64,000 bases of DNA from UKL13-3 sp044353855 (GCA_044353855.1 JBILBF010000001.1:186001-250000), one strand, 5' to 3'; shown: positions 17,925 to 26,777, counted from the stretch's first letter. Numbers and translations: made by a program. The notes: a model not told the origin generated them from the letters alone.

Positions 17925-18421
17925 TGAAACTAACGGCCTTTATATTGCTTTTATCTTTTTGCAAAGTGGCTATCCCTTCAGACCTAATTAACATGCGTGC
18001 TGAGTTTGAAAAAGCTTCAAACAATGAACAGTTGGCCAATACTTTTTTGTTTAAACTAAACCAACTACCAAACCTATCACTTGTTCAGCAGGGATACAAA
18101 GGTGCCATTACTATGGTATCGGCAAAGTTTGCCTTTAATCCATTTGCTAAATTTGATTTATTTAACACGGGAAAAACTATTTTAACAAACGCCCTTTTAA
18201 AAGATAATAACAATATTGAACTTCGGTTTATTCGTTTTTCTATTCAAAGTAATACGCCATCTTTTTTGCAATACAATCAATATATAAACAGCGATAAACA
18301 GTTTTTGTTGAATCAACTACTGGGATTAAAAGACATCGATTTAAAAAAACGAATAACAAAATTTCTTAAAGCATCACCCTATCTTTCCGACAATGAGCGA
18401 AGCATACTTAACCAACATTGA
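17924..18421 (+). CDS. Exported protein of unknown function in the carotenoid operon
   Basis: A 165-residue protein with a short N-terminal hydrophobic stretch (LTAFILLLSF) that looks like a signal peptide, followed by a mostly helical mature part. Blocks are MRAEFEKASNNEQLANTFL, GYKGAITMVSAKFAFNPFAKF, LRFIRFSIQSNTPSFLQYN and LKASPYLSDNERSIL. I do not recognise a named family. The repeated small helices and LRFIRF recall superhelical or TPR-like folds, which is inference only. Its start overlaps the crtB stop by 1 base and its end overlaps idi by 29 bases, so it is made from the same mRNA. That placement suggests a role tied to carotenoid synthesis or placement in the membrane. Confidence 0.72.
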   Translation: MKLTAFILLLSFCKVAIPSDLINMRAEFEKASNNEQLANTFLFKLNQLPNLSLVQQGYKGAITMVSAKFAFNPFAKFDLFNTGKTILTNALLKDNNNIELRFIRFSIQSNTPSFLQYNQYINSDKQFLLNQLLGLKDIDLKKRITKFLKASPYLSDNERSILNQH

Positions 18422-18938
18422 GTTAACACCACCAGAGTATGTTGTGCTAGTAGATAAACACAACAACGAAATTGGCCTGATGGAGAAACAAGAGGCTCAT
18501 GAAAAAGCAATGCTTCATCGTGCTTTTTCTGTTTTTATTTTTAACTCAACTGGAGAGTTGATGCTCCAACAAAGAGCCCTCACAAAATACCACAGTGGCG
18601 GGTTATGGACAAATACCTGCTGTAGCCACCCACGTGCTGGAGAAACTACTATTAGCGCAGCACACCGAAGATTAACTGAAGAGATGGGCTTTGATTGCGA
18701 ACTCACCGAAAAGTTTCATTTCATGTACCAAACACCTTTTGAAAATGGATTAAGCGAGCATGAATTAGATTTTGTTTATACTGGTATTTACAATGAAAAC
18801 CCTATAATAAACAAGGAAGAAGTTGCTTCTTATAAATGGATTAAAATGCCTGATTTAATTTCAGAAATTAACACTTACCCCGAACGGTTCACTTCTTGGT
18901 TTCAACTTATTTTAACGGAATACCTTCAACATTTGTAA
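18393..18938 (+). CDS. idi: Isopentenyl-diphosphate delta-isomerase, type I
   Basis: A 181-residue Nudix-fold enzyme that converts isopentenyl diphosphate to dimethylallyl diphosphate and so feeds carotenoid synthesis. Visible catalytic features: GGLWTNTCCSHP with the active-site Cys (76 or 77) and metal-binding His79, the Nudix-like helix AAHRRLTEEMGF, and SEHELDFVYTG with the catalytic and metal-binding glutamates (Glu122, Glu124). Length is normal. It starts inside the preceding gene and ends the crt operon. No clear terminator hairpin was seen before the convergent uvrA. Confidence 0.95.
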   Translation: MSEAYLTNIELTPPEYVVLVDKHNNEIGLMEKQEAHEKAMLHRAFSVFIFNSTGELMLQQRALTKYHSGGLWTNTCCSHPRAGETTISAAHRRLTEEMGFDCELTEKFHFMYQTPFENGLSEHELDFVYTGIYNENPIINKEEVASYKWIKMPDLISEINTYPERFTSWFQLILTEYLQHL

Positions 18939-19015
18939 ATATTATTTACGCCTTATCTATAAATGGATTGTGTGTAAAAAGTAAACATTGTTCCCTTCTT
19001 CAATAACTACTCTTT

Positions 19016-21892
19016 CTAGAAAAGGCCTAATTCCTTTTTCAAAAACCTTCCGGTATGACTCCTTTTTTCTTTGCAAATTTGCTCAGGCGTACCTTCACAC
19101 AAAACTTCACCTCCATATTTTCCGCCTTCCGATCCAATATCAATTACATGGTCGGCAACTTTTACCATATCTAAATTATGTTCAATAACTAAAACAGTAT
19201 TACCCTTATCAACTAATTTTTGCAATACTTCCAAAAGCACACGCACATCTTCAAAATGTAATCCGGTTGTAGGTTCATCTAAAATATAAAACGTATTTCC
19301 CGTATCTCGTTTGCTTAATTCAGTAGCCAACTTTACTCGTTGTGCTTCGCCACCACTTAGGGTTGTACTTTGTTGTCCTAAGGTAATATACCCTAACCCA
19401 ACATCATTTAAGGCTTCAATTTTTCGAAGTATTTGAGGCGTGTTTTCAAAAAATTTTACTGCTTCTTCAACACTCATATCTAACACATCATTTATAGATT
19501 TTGCTTTAAATCGAACTTCGAGTGTTTCTCTATTATAGCGTTTACCATTACACGTTTCGCATTTAACGTACACGTCTGGTAAAAAATTCATTTCAATTGT
19601 TCGCATCCCTGCACCTTGGCAGGTTTCACAACGTCCTCCTTTTACATTAAATGAAAACCTACCTGGTTTATATCCCCTAATTTTAGCTTCTGGTAGGTTG
19701 GCAAAAAGGTCTCTAATATTAGCAAACACTTCTACATACGTTGCAGGGTTACTACGTGGAGTACGCCCAATAGGGCTTTGATCAATATCAATAACTTTAT
19801 CTACGTGTTCTAGTCCTTCAACCTTTTTGTATGCTAAAGGTTTTTGATGTGAATTGTAAAAATGCTGCCGTAAAATAGGATAGAGGGTTTCATTGATGAG
19901 TGATGATTTTCCGCTTCCACTTACACCAGTAACTGCAATAAACTTGCCCAGCGGAAACTCAACAGAAACATTTTTTAAATTATTACCCGTTGCACCCTTG
20001 AGAATAATTGATTTGCCGTTTCCTTTTCTACGTTTTTTCGGAAGCTCAATTTTTTTTGTTCCATTTAAATATTGAGCTGTAGATGAGTTGGACTTCATAA
20101 TATCTGCTAGGGTCCCTTGCGCTGCAATATGCCCTCCATGCACTCCTGCTCCATAACCAATATCAATAATAAAATCACTTTCAGCCATCATGTCTTTATC
20201 GTGTTCTACCACAATTACACTGTTACCAACATCCCTTAATTCTTTTAAAGAATTAATAAGTCGATTATTATCGCGCTGGTGTAAACCAATACTAGGCTCA
20301 TCCAAAATATACAATACACCAACTAGTTGTGAACCAATTTGTGTAGCCAACCGAATGCGTTGAGCTTCTCCTCCACTAAGAGTTCGAGCAGGTGAATTTA
20401 AAGTGAGGTAATCAATGCCAACGCCAATCAAAAATTGAATTCGACTTCTAATTTCTTTAATAATTTCGGCAGCTATTATTGATTGTTTTGAATCTAAGTG
20501 TTTATCAATTTCGTTCTCAAACCAATTACTTAATGCCGTAATTTCCATAGCAGCTAAGTCTGCTATATTGGTTTCTCCAATTTTGTAATGCAACGATTCT
20601 TTTTTGAGCCTAGACCCCTTACACTCAGGGCAGGCATCTATGGTCATAAACTCCTCTGCCCATCGAACCACTGAATCTGAACTCTTTTCGTGATAATGCC
20701 TTGTAATAAAAGGAATCAATCCTTCCCAAGTTGAATTGTAATTTTGAGTATAACCACTATTGTATTGATAGGAAACAACCAATGGTTCATCGCTTCCATG
20801 TAAAATAATATCCAATGTTTCGCGCGCTATTTTTTCAATAGGATCAGCAAAACTAAATTTATACTTTTTGCCTAGTTCCCTAAGTTGATTAAAAGTCCAG
20901 TTGTCACGGGGCTCACCAAGCGGGGTAATTGCACCCTTGTTAATACTGAGTTTTTTATCCGGAATTATATTGTTTTCATCCAACATGCTAACCACTCCTA
21001 ATCCATCACAATTGGGGCAAGCACCATATGGAGAATTAAACGAAAAAGTATTGGGTTGCGGTTCATCATAACTGATGCCACTTTTAGGATCCATCAAAAA
21101 TTTACTAAAATGAAAGGCCTTGTCTTTTTTCCCATCACTATCAATTAATACCAATGTTCCTTTACCAATTTTTAAAGCACTTTTCACACTTTCGCCAATC
21201 CTAAAACGAGCATCTTGCTTTGCTTCAATTCGATCTATCAATACTTCTATATCATGTATTTTATATCGATCAGCTTGCATTTTTGGAATAATATCTTTGA
21301 TTTCACCATCTAATCTTACTTTGGTAAACCCTTGTTTCCTTATTTGCTCAAAAAGCTCGCGGTAATGTCCTTTGCGTCCTTTAATTAATGGCGCTAAAAC
21401 AGTTATCTTTTTGTGCTCAAACTGCTGAATAATCGTGTTAATAATTTGCTCCTCAGTCATTTTTACCATCAACTCACCCGTCTCATAACTATATGCGTTG
21501 GCAGCACGAGCATATAGCAAGCGTAAAAAATCATAAATTTCGGTAATAGTGCCTACTGTAGATCGTGGATTTTTGTTTACCGTTTTTTGTTCAATTGAAA
21601 TAACAGGAGACAGTCCATTTATTTTATCTACATCTGGTCGCTCCATATTGCCAATAAACTGCCTTGCATAAGCACTAAAACTCTCCATATATCTTCGTTG
21701 ACCTTCGGCAAAAATGGTGTCAAATGCTAACGATGACTTTCCGCTACCACTCAAACCGGTGATTGTTACCAGCTTGTTTCGTGGAATACGTACATCTATG
21801 TTTTTTAAATTATGTTCACGTGCCCCTAATATCTCAATGTATTCATCTTCGTTAGTATGGATGGGTGCTTTGCTTATCTCTTTCTTTGCCAT
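19016..21892 (-). CDS. uvrA: Excinuclease ABC subunit A
   Basis: A 958-residue UvrA, the damage-recognition ATPase of nucleotide excision repair, acting as a dimer with UvrB. Two ABC modules are visible: Walker A GLSGSGKSSLAFDTIFAEGQRRY and GVSGSGKSSLINETLYP, and signatures LSGGEAQRIRLATQIGS and LSGGEAQRVKLATELS. Walker B segments lie in ILDEPSIGLHQRD and ILDEPTTGLHFED. Zinc-finger cysteines occur in CPNC, CPEC, CETC-x(n)-CETC. ATG at 21892 (MAKKE) is preferred over an upstream in-frame TTG at 21904. It is monocistronic and convergent with idi. Confidence 0.97.
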   Translation of the reverse strand: MAKKEISKAPIHTNEDEYIEILGAREHNLKNIDVRIPRNKLVTITGLSGSGKSSLAFDTIFAEGQRRYMESFSAYARQFIGNMERPDVDKINGLSPVISIEQKTVNKNPRSTVGTITEIYDFLRLLYARAANAYSYETGELMVKMTEEQIINTIIQQFEHKKITVLAPLIKGRKGHYRELFEQIRKQGFTKVRLDGEIKDIIPKMQADRYKIHDIEVLIDRIEAKQDARFRIGESVKSALKIGKGTLVLIDSDGKKDKAFHFSKFLMDPKSGISYDEPQPNTFSFNSPYGACPNCDGLGVVSMLDENNIIPDKKLSINKGAITPLGEPRDNWTFNQLRELGKKYKFSFADPIEKIARETLDIILHGSDEPLVVSYQYNSGYTQNYNSTWEGLIPFITRHYHEKSSDSVVRWAEEFMTIDACPECKGSRLKKESLHYKIGETNIADLAAMEITALSNWFENEIDKHLDSKQSIIAAEIIKEIRSRIQFLIGVGIDYLTLNSPARTLSGGEAQRIRLATQIGSQLVGVLYILDEPSIGLHQRDNNRLINSLKELRDVGNSVIVVEHDKDMMAESDFIIDIGYGAGVHGGHIAAQGTLADIMKSNSSTAQYLNGTKKIELPKKRRKGNGKSIILKGATGNNLKNVSVEFPLGKFIAVTGVSGSGKSSLINETLYPILRQHFYNSHQKPLAYKKVEGLEHVDKVIDIDQSPIGRTPRSNPATYVEVFANIRDLFANLPEAKIRGYKPGRFSFNVKGGRCETCQGAGMRTIEMNFLPDVYVKCETCNGKRYNRETLEVRFKAKSINDVLDMSVEEAVKFFENTPQILRKIEALNDVGLGYITLGQQSTTLSGGEAQRVKLATELSKRDTGNTFYILDEPTTGLHFEDVRVLLEVLQKLVDKGNTVLVIEHNLDMVKVADHVIDIGSEGGKYGGEVLCEGTPEQICKEKRSHTGRFLKKELGLF

Positions 21893-21976
21893 TTTAGGGA
21901 TCAATTGAGCTCTGTCATATTGCTCATTTTCTTCAACAACAAATATGGCATTAATGATTTGAAACTATTGTGAATT

Positions 21977-22282
21977 ATGAATTATTTTTTATGCAAAAGA
22001 ATGAATATGTATAATGGCGGCTTTTCTATCATTGCATTTAAAGCTGGGGCAACATCTTTTGAATTTAACTTAAACAATCCGGCTATTGGAACACATACAT
22101 TAACTCCCAGAGGTTCTGAAGAGGCCGCTTATGTAGCAGGCCATAATGTTTATGTAAGTCAAGCAGGCTCCGTAACAATATCTACTCTAGATTCTGCAAA
22201 TGGAATCTTTAATTTTGTGGCATTTGGATTAAGTGACAGCACCACCAAAACTAATACAGCAAAACTATTTTCATTTAAATAA
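21977..22282 (+). CDS. Short DUF6252-like protein or remnant
   Basis: A 101-residue frame whose body reads as a beta-sandwich: SFEFNLNNPAIGTHTLTP, SQAGSVTISTLD, NGIFNFVAFGLSD and a final strand. This resembles the C-terminal two thirds of DUF6252-type Bacteroidota lipoproteins, where a sentence such as GTITITxxD-xxNGTFxF is usual. There is no signal peptide or lipobox, and an in-frame stop lies directly upstream (21971-21973). It is therefore either a shortened gene or the 3-prime remnant of one. A terminator hairpin follows at 22300-22334. Family assignment is tentative. Confidence 0.45.
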   Translation: MNYFLCKRMNMYNGGFSIIAFKAGATSFEFNLNNPAIGTHTLTPRGSEEAAYVAGHNVYVSQAGSVTISTLDSANGIFNFVAFGLSDSTTKTNTAKLFSFK

Positions 22283-22299
22283 ACTATTAACAAAAACAC

Positions 22300-22334
22300 A
22301 GATTGGGCTTGGTTAAATAAACCTAACCCAATCT
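22300..22334. terminator. Bidirectional terminator overlapping a stop codon
   Basis: AGATTGGG (22300-22307) pairs with CCCAATCT (22327-22334). An inner GGTT/AACC pair extends the stem after a 3x3 internal loop. It lies between convergent genes, and the stop codon of the minus-strand gene (22323-22325) is inside the stem-loop. Confidence 0.7.
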
Positions 22335-22889
22335 ATATTTTAACGTATTTTGCACTTGCACAAAAACTTGCAATGGGCTCAATTTGCGCCATATTATCAT
22401 ATCCAATTCGCCACCAAAATTTACATAATAATCAATATTGCCGTCACGCAATTCTTGTAAAACATGCTCCTGAAAATTAACAGCCGCTATCCACCCTTCT
22501 TCCACATCCTGAAACCATTCTTCATAATAGCTATCATCACTTGTATGAAAATTTAAAACGTTTTCACCAATGAGTATGAACTTATTGATTCCATTCTCCA
22601 TTAATACTTCAATAACATCACGTTTCAAAAACATAATATCATTGGTTACTGCATCATTCCACTCGCCTATCATTTCGATAATGGCATACCCATCATTATA
22701 TTCCGCAAAAAGTATTTTAATATACAAAGTAGGCGAACCAAAATCATCCCATTGTGGATGCAACAAATAGTTGTATACCTTATTGGTATATTCAAACTCG
22801 CTATACTCCCTATTAAAGAAAGGTGAACGTTCATCTTCCTCCGAGCGATATAGGTCTCTCCATCTAAAATGCGGCTCTAAATCTTGCAT
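22323..22889 (-). CDS. Conserved Bacteroidota protein of unknown function
   Basis: A 188-residue soluble, acidic and aromatic-rich protein with no signal peptide. It opens with MQDLEPHFRWRDLYRSEEDE and contains HPQWDDFGSPTLYIKIL, AIIEMIGEWNDAVTNDIM, GINKFILIGENVLNFHTSDDSYYEEW and GWIAAVNF. I recognise it as a protein commonly annotated as hypothetical in Bacteroidota; no function is known to me. ATG at 22889 is preferred over an in-frame TTG at 22898. A perfect -7 box (TATTTTTG on the minus strand, 22896-22903) ends 6 bases before this ATG, so the mRNA may be leaderless. The stop codon lies inside a terminator hairpin. Confidence 0.75.
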   Translation of the reverse strand: MQDLEPHFRWRDLYRSEEDERSPFFNREYSEFEYTNKVYNYLLHPQWDDFGSPTLYIKILFAEYNDGYAIIEMIGEWNDAVTNDIMFLKRDVIEVLMENGINKFILIGENVLNFHTSDDSYYEEWFQDVEEGWIAAVNFQEHVLQELRDGNIDYYVNFGGELDMIIWRKLSPLQVFVQVQNTLKYRLG

Positions 22890-22895
22890 ATAGTT

Positions 22896-22903
22896 CAAAA
22901 ATA
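22896..22903 (-). promoter_or_regulatory. Predicted promoter -7 box next to a start codon
   Basis: The minus strand reads TATTTTTG, exact TAnnTTTG, with 6 bases to the ATG at 22889. No clear -33 element. Transcription would begin at or just before the ATG. Confidence 0.45.
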
Positions 22904-22952
22904 TGAGGATTAGCAGGTATTTCCATGGTTTATTAGGAATAAATTTTTACGC

Positions 22953-22982
22953 TTTGCAACTTGCCGTAAAAGTGTATTTTTG
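22953..22982 (+). promoter_or_regulatory. Predicted metK promoter (-33 and -7)
   Basis: TTTG at 22953-22956, 18 bases of spacer, then TATTTTTG at 22975-22982: a textbook Bacteroidota promoter. Transcription would start near 22989, leaving a leader of about 40 bases. That is too short for a SAM riboswitch. Confidence 0.75.
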
Positions 22983-23028
22983 CCCTGCTTTTATTCAAAC
23001 AACAACAATCTAATAATTAAAATACAAC

Positions 23029-24282
23029 ATGTCATATTTGTTCACATCAGAGTCCGTAAGCGAAGGACACCCAGACAAAGTAGCCGATCAAATTTCGGAT
23101 GCGCTTATTGATAATTTTTTAGCTTTTGATCCTGAGTCGAAAGTAGCTTGTGAAACATTGGTAACAACTGGACAAGTTATTTTAGCTGGCGAAGTAAAAT
23201 CAAAAGCATACTTAGATGTTCAAACAATTGCTCGCGATGTAATTAAAAAAATCGGTTACACTAAAAGTGAATATATGTTTGAAGCAAACTCTTGTGGCGT
23301 TCTTTCCGCAATACATGAACAATCGGCTGATATTAACCAAGGAGTAGACCGTAAAAAGAAACAAGATCAAGGAGCAGGCGACCAAGGAATGATGTTTGGA
23401 TATGCTACCAACGAAACGGATAACCACATGCCATTAGCATTGGATTTGGCTCATGGAATTTTGCTTGAACTAGCTGCATTGCGCAGAGAAAATAAAGCGA
23501 TTAAATACTTGCGCCCAGACGCTAAAAGCCAAGTTACATTGGAATACAATGATAAAAACCAACCTATTCGAATTGACTCAATTGTTGTTTCAACACAGCA
23601 TGACGATTTTGATTCAGAAGCAAAGATGTTGGCTAAAATCAAAAAAGATATAATTGACATCTTGATTCCTCGCGTTAAAGCCAAGTATAAAAAATATGCT
23701 AAGTTATTTAACAAGGATATATACTACCATATTAACCCAACAGGTAAATTCGTAATTGGAGGCCCACATGGAGATACTGGTTTAACTGGCCGCAAAATCA
23801 TTGTTGATACCTACGGTGGTAAAGGGGCGCATGGTGGAGGAGCTTTCTCTGGAAAAGATCCGAGTAAGGTTGACAGAAGTGCAGCATATGCAACCCGTCA
23901 TATTGCTAAAAATTTAGTTGCTGCTGGTTTGTGTACCGAAGTATTGGTGCAAGTAAGTTATGCTATTGGTGTAAAAGAACCAATGGGTATTTATTTAAAT
24001 ACTTACGGAACTGCAAAAGTGAAAATGACAGATGGTGAAATTGCTAAAAAAGTTGAAAAACTATTTGATATGACTCCATACGGAATTGAAACCCGTTTAA
24101 AATTGCGCAATCCTATTTACAGCGAAACTGCAGCTTATGGTCATATGGGACGTAAAAACGAAATAGTGACCAAAATATTTACATCGCCTGATGGGAAAAA
24201 AATTACCAAAAAGGTAGAATTATTCACATGGGAAAAATTGGATTATGTAGACAAAGTAAAAAAAGCTTTTGTTTTAAAATAA
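23029..24282 (+). CDS. metK: S-adenosylmethionine synthetase
   Basis: A 417-residue MetK that makes S-adenosylmethionine from methionine and ATP. All family signatures are visible: SESVSEGHPDKVADQISDA at the N-terminus, GAGDQGMMFGYA (ATP-binding hexapeptide region), FVIGGPHGDTGLTGRKIIVDTYGG and GGGAFSGKDPSKVDRSAAY with the P-loop-like GGGAFSGKD. Length is slightly above the E. coli protein. It has its own promoter at 22953-22982 and a strong terminator at 24303-24344, so it is monocistronic. Confidence 0.98.
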   Translation: MSYLFTSESVSEGHPDKVADQISDALIDNFLAFDPESKVACETLVTTGQVILAGEVKSKAYLDVQTIARDVIKKIGYTKSEYMFEANSCGVLSAIHEQSADINQGVDRKKKQDQGAGDQGMMFGYATNETDNHMPLALDLAHGILLELAALRRENKAIKYLRPDAKSQVTLEYNDKNQPIRIDSIVVSTQHDDFDSEAKMLAKIKKDIIDILIPRVKAKYKKYAKLFNKDIYYHINPTGKFVIGGPHGDTGLTGRKIIVDTYGGKGAHGGGAFSGKDPSKVDRSAAYATRHIAKNLVAAGLCTEVLVQVSYAIGVKEPMGIYLNTYGTAKVKMTDGEIAKKVEKLFDMTPYGIETRLKLRNPIYSETAAYGHMGRKNEIVTKIFTSPDGKKITKKVELFTWEKLDYVDKVKKAFVLK

Positions 24283-24302
24283 CCAATATTAATCACCATT
24301 AT

Positions 24303-24344
24303 AAAAAGCCTCTTCCGAAGAAATTCAGTAGAGGCTTTTTTCTT
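24303..24344 (+). terminator. Rho-independent terminator of metK
   Basis: AAAAAGCCTCT (24303-24313) pairs perfectly with AGAGGCTTTTT (24330-24340), 11 base pairs with a 16-base loop, followed by TCTTT. The next gene starts only 13 bases after the T tract. Confidence 0.88.
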
Positions 24345-24356
24345 TATATTTACACT

Positions 24357-25346
24357 ATGAGAACAGTTATCACATTTATATTGTTGAGCAATATTGTTTT
24401 AGCACAGCCTTTCACAACCGATATTCTACCCGGTTTTAAACAACTTACCATACACCAACCAAATGATTATGATGGCAAAGTTACAACAACCCTTATTTGC
24501 AAAACCAAAGAAGGAAACAACAAAGCCGTTTTATACATTCATGGCTTTAGTGATTATTTTTTTCAAACAGAAATGGCTGAACAATATCTTGCTCACGGGT
24601 TTGATTTTTTTGCTCTAGATTTAAGAAAATATGGTCGATCGCATTTACCCAACCAACGATTTTTTGATGTTCGCAGTATTCACGAATATGATGCAGACAT
24701 TGACACTGCATTGCGTGTGATAAAACACAATGGATACGCTAACACTTTACTGAGTGGTCATTCAACAGGAGGCCTTATAGTTGCAACTTATGCTCATACA
24801 CAACAAGGAAAAGAATTGTTTGATGCTGTGTATTTAAACAGTCCTTTTTTAGACATGAACCTAAATGGATTTACCGAAAATATAGTTGTTCCATTTGGAT
24901 CAATGCTCGGAATAATGCTGCCTCGTGTTAAAGCAACTACTAGCTTAAGTCCATTGTATGGGTATTCCATTCACAAAAGTTATTATGGCGAATGGGATTT
25001 TGATACACTGTGGAAACCCATGATAGCCCCTGCCGTTAACTTTGGCTGGACCAGAGCCATTCACCGAGCTCATAAAGAAGTTCAGAAAGGAAACTGCATT
25101 ACAAAACCTACACTCATTATGAGTTCTGATCACTCTACCTATGAAAAAAAATGGAGCGAAAAGTTAACAGCGGGAGATGCTGTGTTAGATGTAAAAGATA
25201 TTCAAAACTATGGTGCAAAACTTGGACGTCAAACCACTGTTATTATTATTCCCGGTGGATTACATGATTTAATGCTTTCCAAAAAAACCTCAAGAGAAAA
25301 GGTATATAGCGAGCTATTTAATTGGCTTCAAAAAACGCTTAACTAA
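24357..25346 (+). CDS. Exported alpha/beta hydrolase (serine aminopeptidase S33/lysophospholipase-like)
   Basis: A 329-residue hydrolase with a signal peptide (MRTVITFILLSNIVLAQ). The nucleophile elbow is GHSTGG (in NTLLSGHSTGGLIVATY). LYIHGFSDYFFQ supplies the oxyanion HG motif, FALDLRKYGRSH is the family block of monoglyceride lipase/Hydrolase_4 proteins, and PGGLHDLM carries the likely catalytic histidine; the acid is probably in MSSDHSTYEKKW. It would hydrolyse an ester or peptide bond in the periplasm or outside; the substrate is unknown. A longer frame starts at 24228 inside metK, but ATG at 24357 gives the signal peptide and avoids the overlap. It begins just behind the metK terminator. 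Confidence 0.85.
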   Translation: MRTVITFILLSNIVLAQPFTTDILPGFKQLTIHQPNDYDGKVTTTLICKTKEGNNKAVLYIHGFSDYFFQTEMAEQYLAHGFDFFALDLRKYGRSHLPNQRFFDVRSIHEYDADIDTALRVIKHNGYANTLLSGHSTGGLIVATYAHTQQGKELFDAVYLNSPFLDMNLNGFTENIVVPFGSMLGIMLPRVKATTSLSPLYGYSIHKSYYGEWDFDTLWKPMIAPAVNFGWTRAIHRAHKEVQKGNCITKPTLIMSSDHSTYEKKWSEKLTAGDAVLDVKDIQNYGAKLGRQTTVIIIPGGLHDLMLSKKTSREKVYSELFNWLQKTLN

Positions 25347-25374
25347 CCCTCTCATGCCAATGCTGATTTAAAAA

Positions 25375-26742
25375 TTATGGCTGTTTAAACAATGGCTTTG
25401 TTATGTATTGTCCGTTTGAAAATAATACCCTTACATAATAAATACCGTTGTTTAATTCACCTACATTTAAAACAGGAGAAACACTATTGATTACTTCCTT
25501 TCCTAACGCATTATAAACGTATACATTTTGTACCTCAACACCTGACACTACAGTTACGATATCTCCACTAACGGGATTAGGAAATAAGCTAATCATAGAC
25601 CCCAAATTATCCGCATCATTGATGCTTGTAACTTGTTCTGTTTTCCCTTGAACATACAATGACAATGGAAAGTTACCATCAGCTCCAACAAATAATGCTT
25701 CAGGAACTTCAATTTTAAACGTATGCGTACCTGCCTGAAGCGTTCCTAAATATATAACTCTTGTTGGTATATATGCTCCCGGACACCAATTGCTAAACGA
25801 TTGCCATTCCTCATCGGATCTTGGAGTAGATCCATAAATACCATTTGCTTGAGTATTGTACTTCCGATAAGGTTCACATGTTTCAAATCCAGGTAAATAG
25901 GATAATACACTATTGCCATCAACATACACATTGTGAAAACGTCTGTTATATTCCTCACCACCATTACCTGCTCCATGATTTGATGTAATAAGGTATAACT
26001 TGGTATGGTAACTGGTTACGGGTATTGTAAAGGGTATTGTTTTTACAGTCTGTCCAATAACATCTGTTGCGCCCTTTCTGTAATTATTAAAACTCAACTG
26101 ATTCCCTAAAGCCAATAGTATATTATTGGTTTCAACTGCATTTGGCGTATTGGTTGTAAAATCTACTGTGCCAAAAAAAACATCCGCTCTTTTTGAGCAA
26201 CCTACCACTTGTGTATTTGCTGCATACGGAACACCAAAAATGTCTAACTCACACCAAACATCAAAACTGTCTGTAATACTCTTTTCTTTTAGTATAGCAG
26301 CAATATTGTTTATTTCATATACATAAGGAACCGTATCCGGCTTCTTATTTTTATTCATAAACGGAGTAATAAATCTCGCAATTTCAATCCTTCTTACGCT
26401 ATCTGGTTTATACGTTGTATTACCTTTAGGTACAAATGCAAGGCCTACACTTCCAATTCTATCGTAATTATCACACGATGCTTTGACTAGTACTTTTAAT
26501 GATAGTGAGTTGCCAATGGATGCGAGTTGGTTATCCGTGAATTTTTTGGTTACCAATGATGTGCGAAGTCTTACCACACCAGCACTTGGAGGCAATGAAT
26601 CATTATATTTAGCAAGGTTTCCATTTGCGTATCCATCAATAAACAATTCGGAATCAAACATTCTAATTTTTGTTTGAGCACTTGTTTGTATAACCATTGC
26701 TAAACAAAAACTAACTAACAGAAGTGATGCAGCTTTTTTCAT
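25375..26742 (-). CDS. PNGase F-like secreted glycoamidase with T9SS sorting domain
   Basis: A 455-residue exported protein. After a signal peptide (to SAQT) it has two jelly-roll domains like those of peptide-N-glycosidase F. The first holds KASCDNYDRIGSVGLAF (cf. the CDEWDRY catalytic-aspartate region), IARFITPF and FDVWCELDIFG. The second holds SNHGAGNGGEEYNRRFHNVYVDG (cf. the catalytic-glutamate region GCAEWCFRTH) and WCPGAYIPTRVI, a hallmark of the family. The last roughly 80 residues (SLFPNPVSGDIVTV to KPLFKQP) form a type A T9SS sorting domain. PNGase F removes N-glycans from asparagine, so this may deglycosylate glycoproteins at the cell surface. ATG at 26742 chosen over the longer frame from 26763. 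Confidence 0.82.
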   Translation of the reverse strand: MKKAASLLLVSFCLAMVIQTSAQTKIRMFDSELFIDGYANGNLAKYNDSLPPSAGVVRLRTSLVTKKFTDNQLASIGNSLSLKVLVKASCDNYDRIGSVGLAFVPKGNTTYKPDSVRRIEIARFITPFMNKNKKPDTVPYVYEINNIAAILKEKSITDSFDVWCELDIFGVPYAANTQVVGCSKRADVFFGTVDFTTNTPNAVETNNILLALGNQLSFNNYRKGATDVIGQTVKTIPFTIPVTSYHTKLYLITSNHGAGNGGEEYNRRFHNVYVDGNSVLSYLPGFETCEPYRKYNTQANGIYGSTPRSDEEWQSFSNWCPGAYIPTRVIYLGTLQAGTHTFKIEVPEALFVGADGNFPLSLYVQGKTEQVTSINDADNLGSMISLFPNPVSGDIVTVVSGVEVQNVYVYNALGKEVINSVSPVLNVGELNNGIYYVRVLFSNGQYITKPLFKQP

Positions 26743-26777
26743 GTAAATAACTTTTAAAAACAATAATACTTAAAAAA

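Noticed and set aside
21977..22282. Complete lipoprotein gene of the DUF6252 type
   Set aside because: There is no signal peptide or lipobox and an in-frame stop lies right upstream, so it is annotated as short or remnant.
22899..23028. SAM riboswitch before metK
   Set aside because: The promoter is only about 45 bases from the ATG, the leader is too short, and no conserved riboswitch elements are visible.
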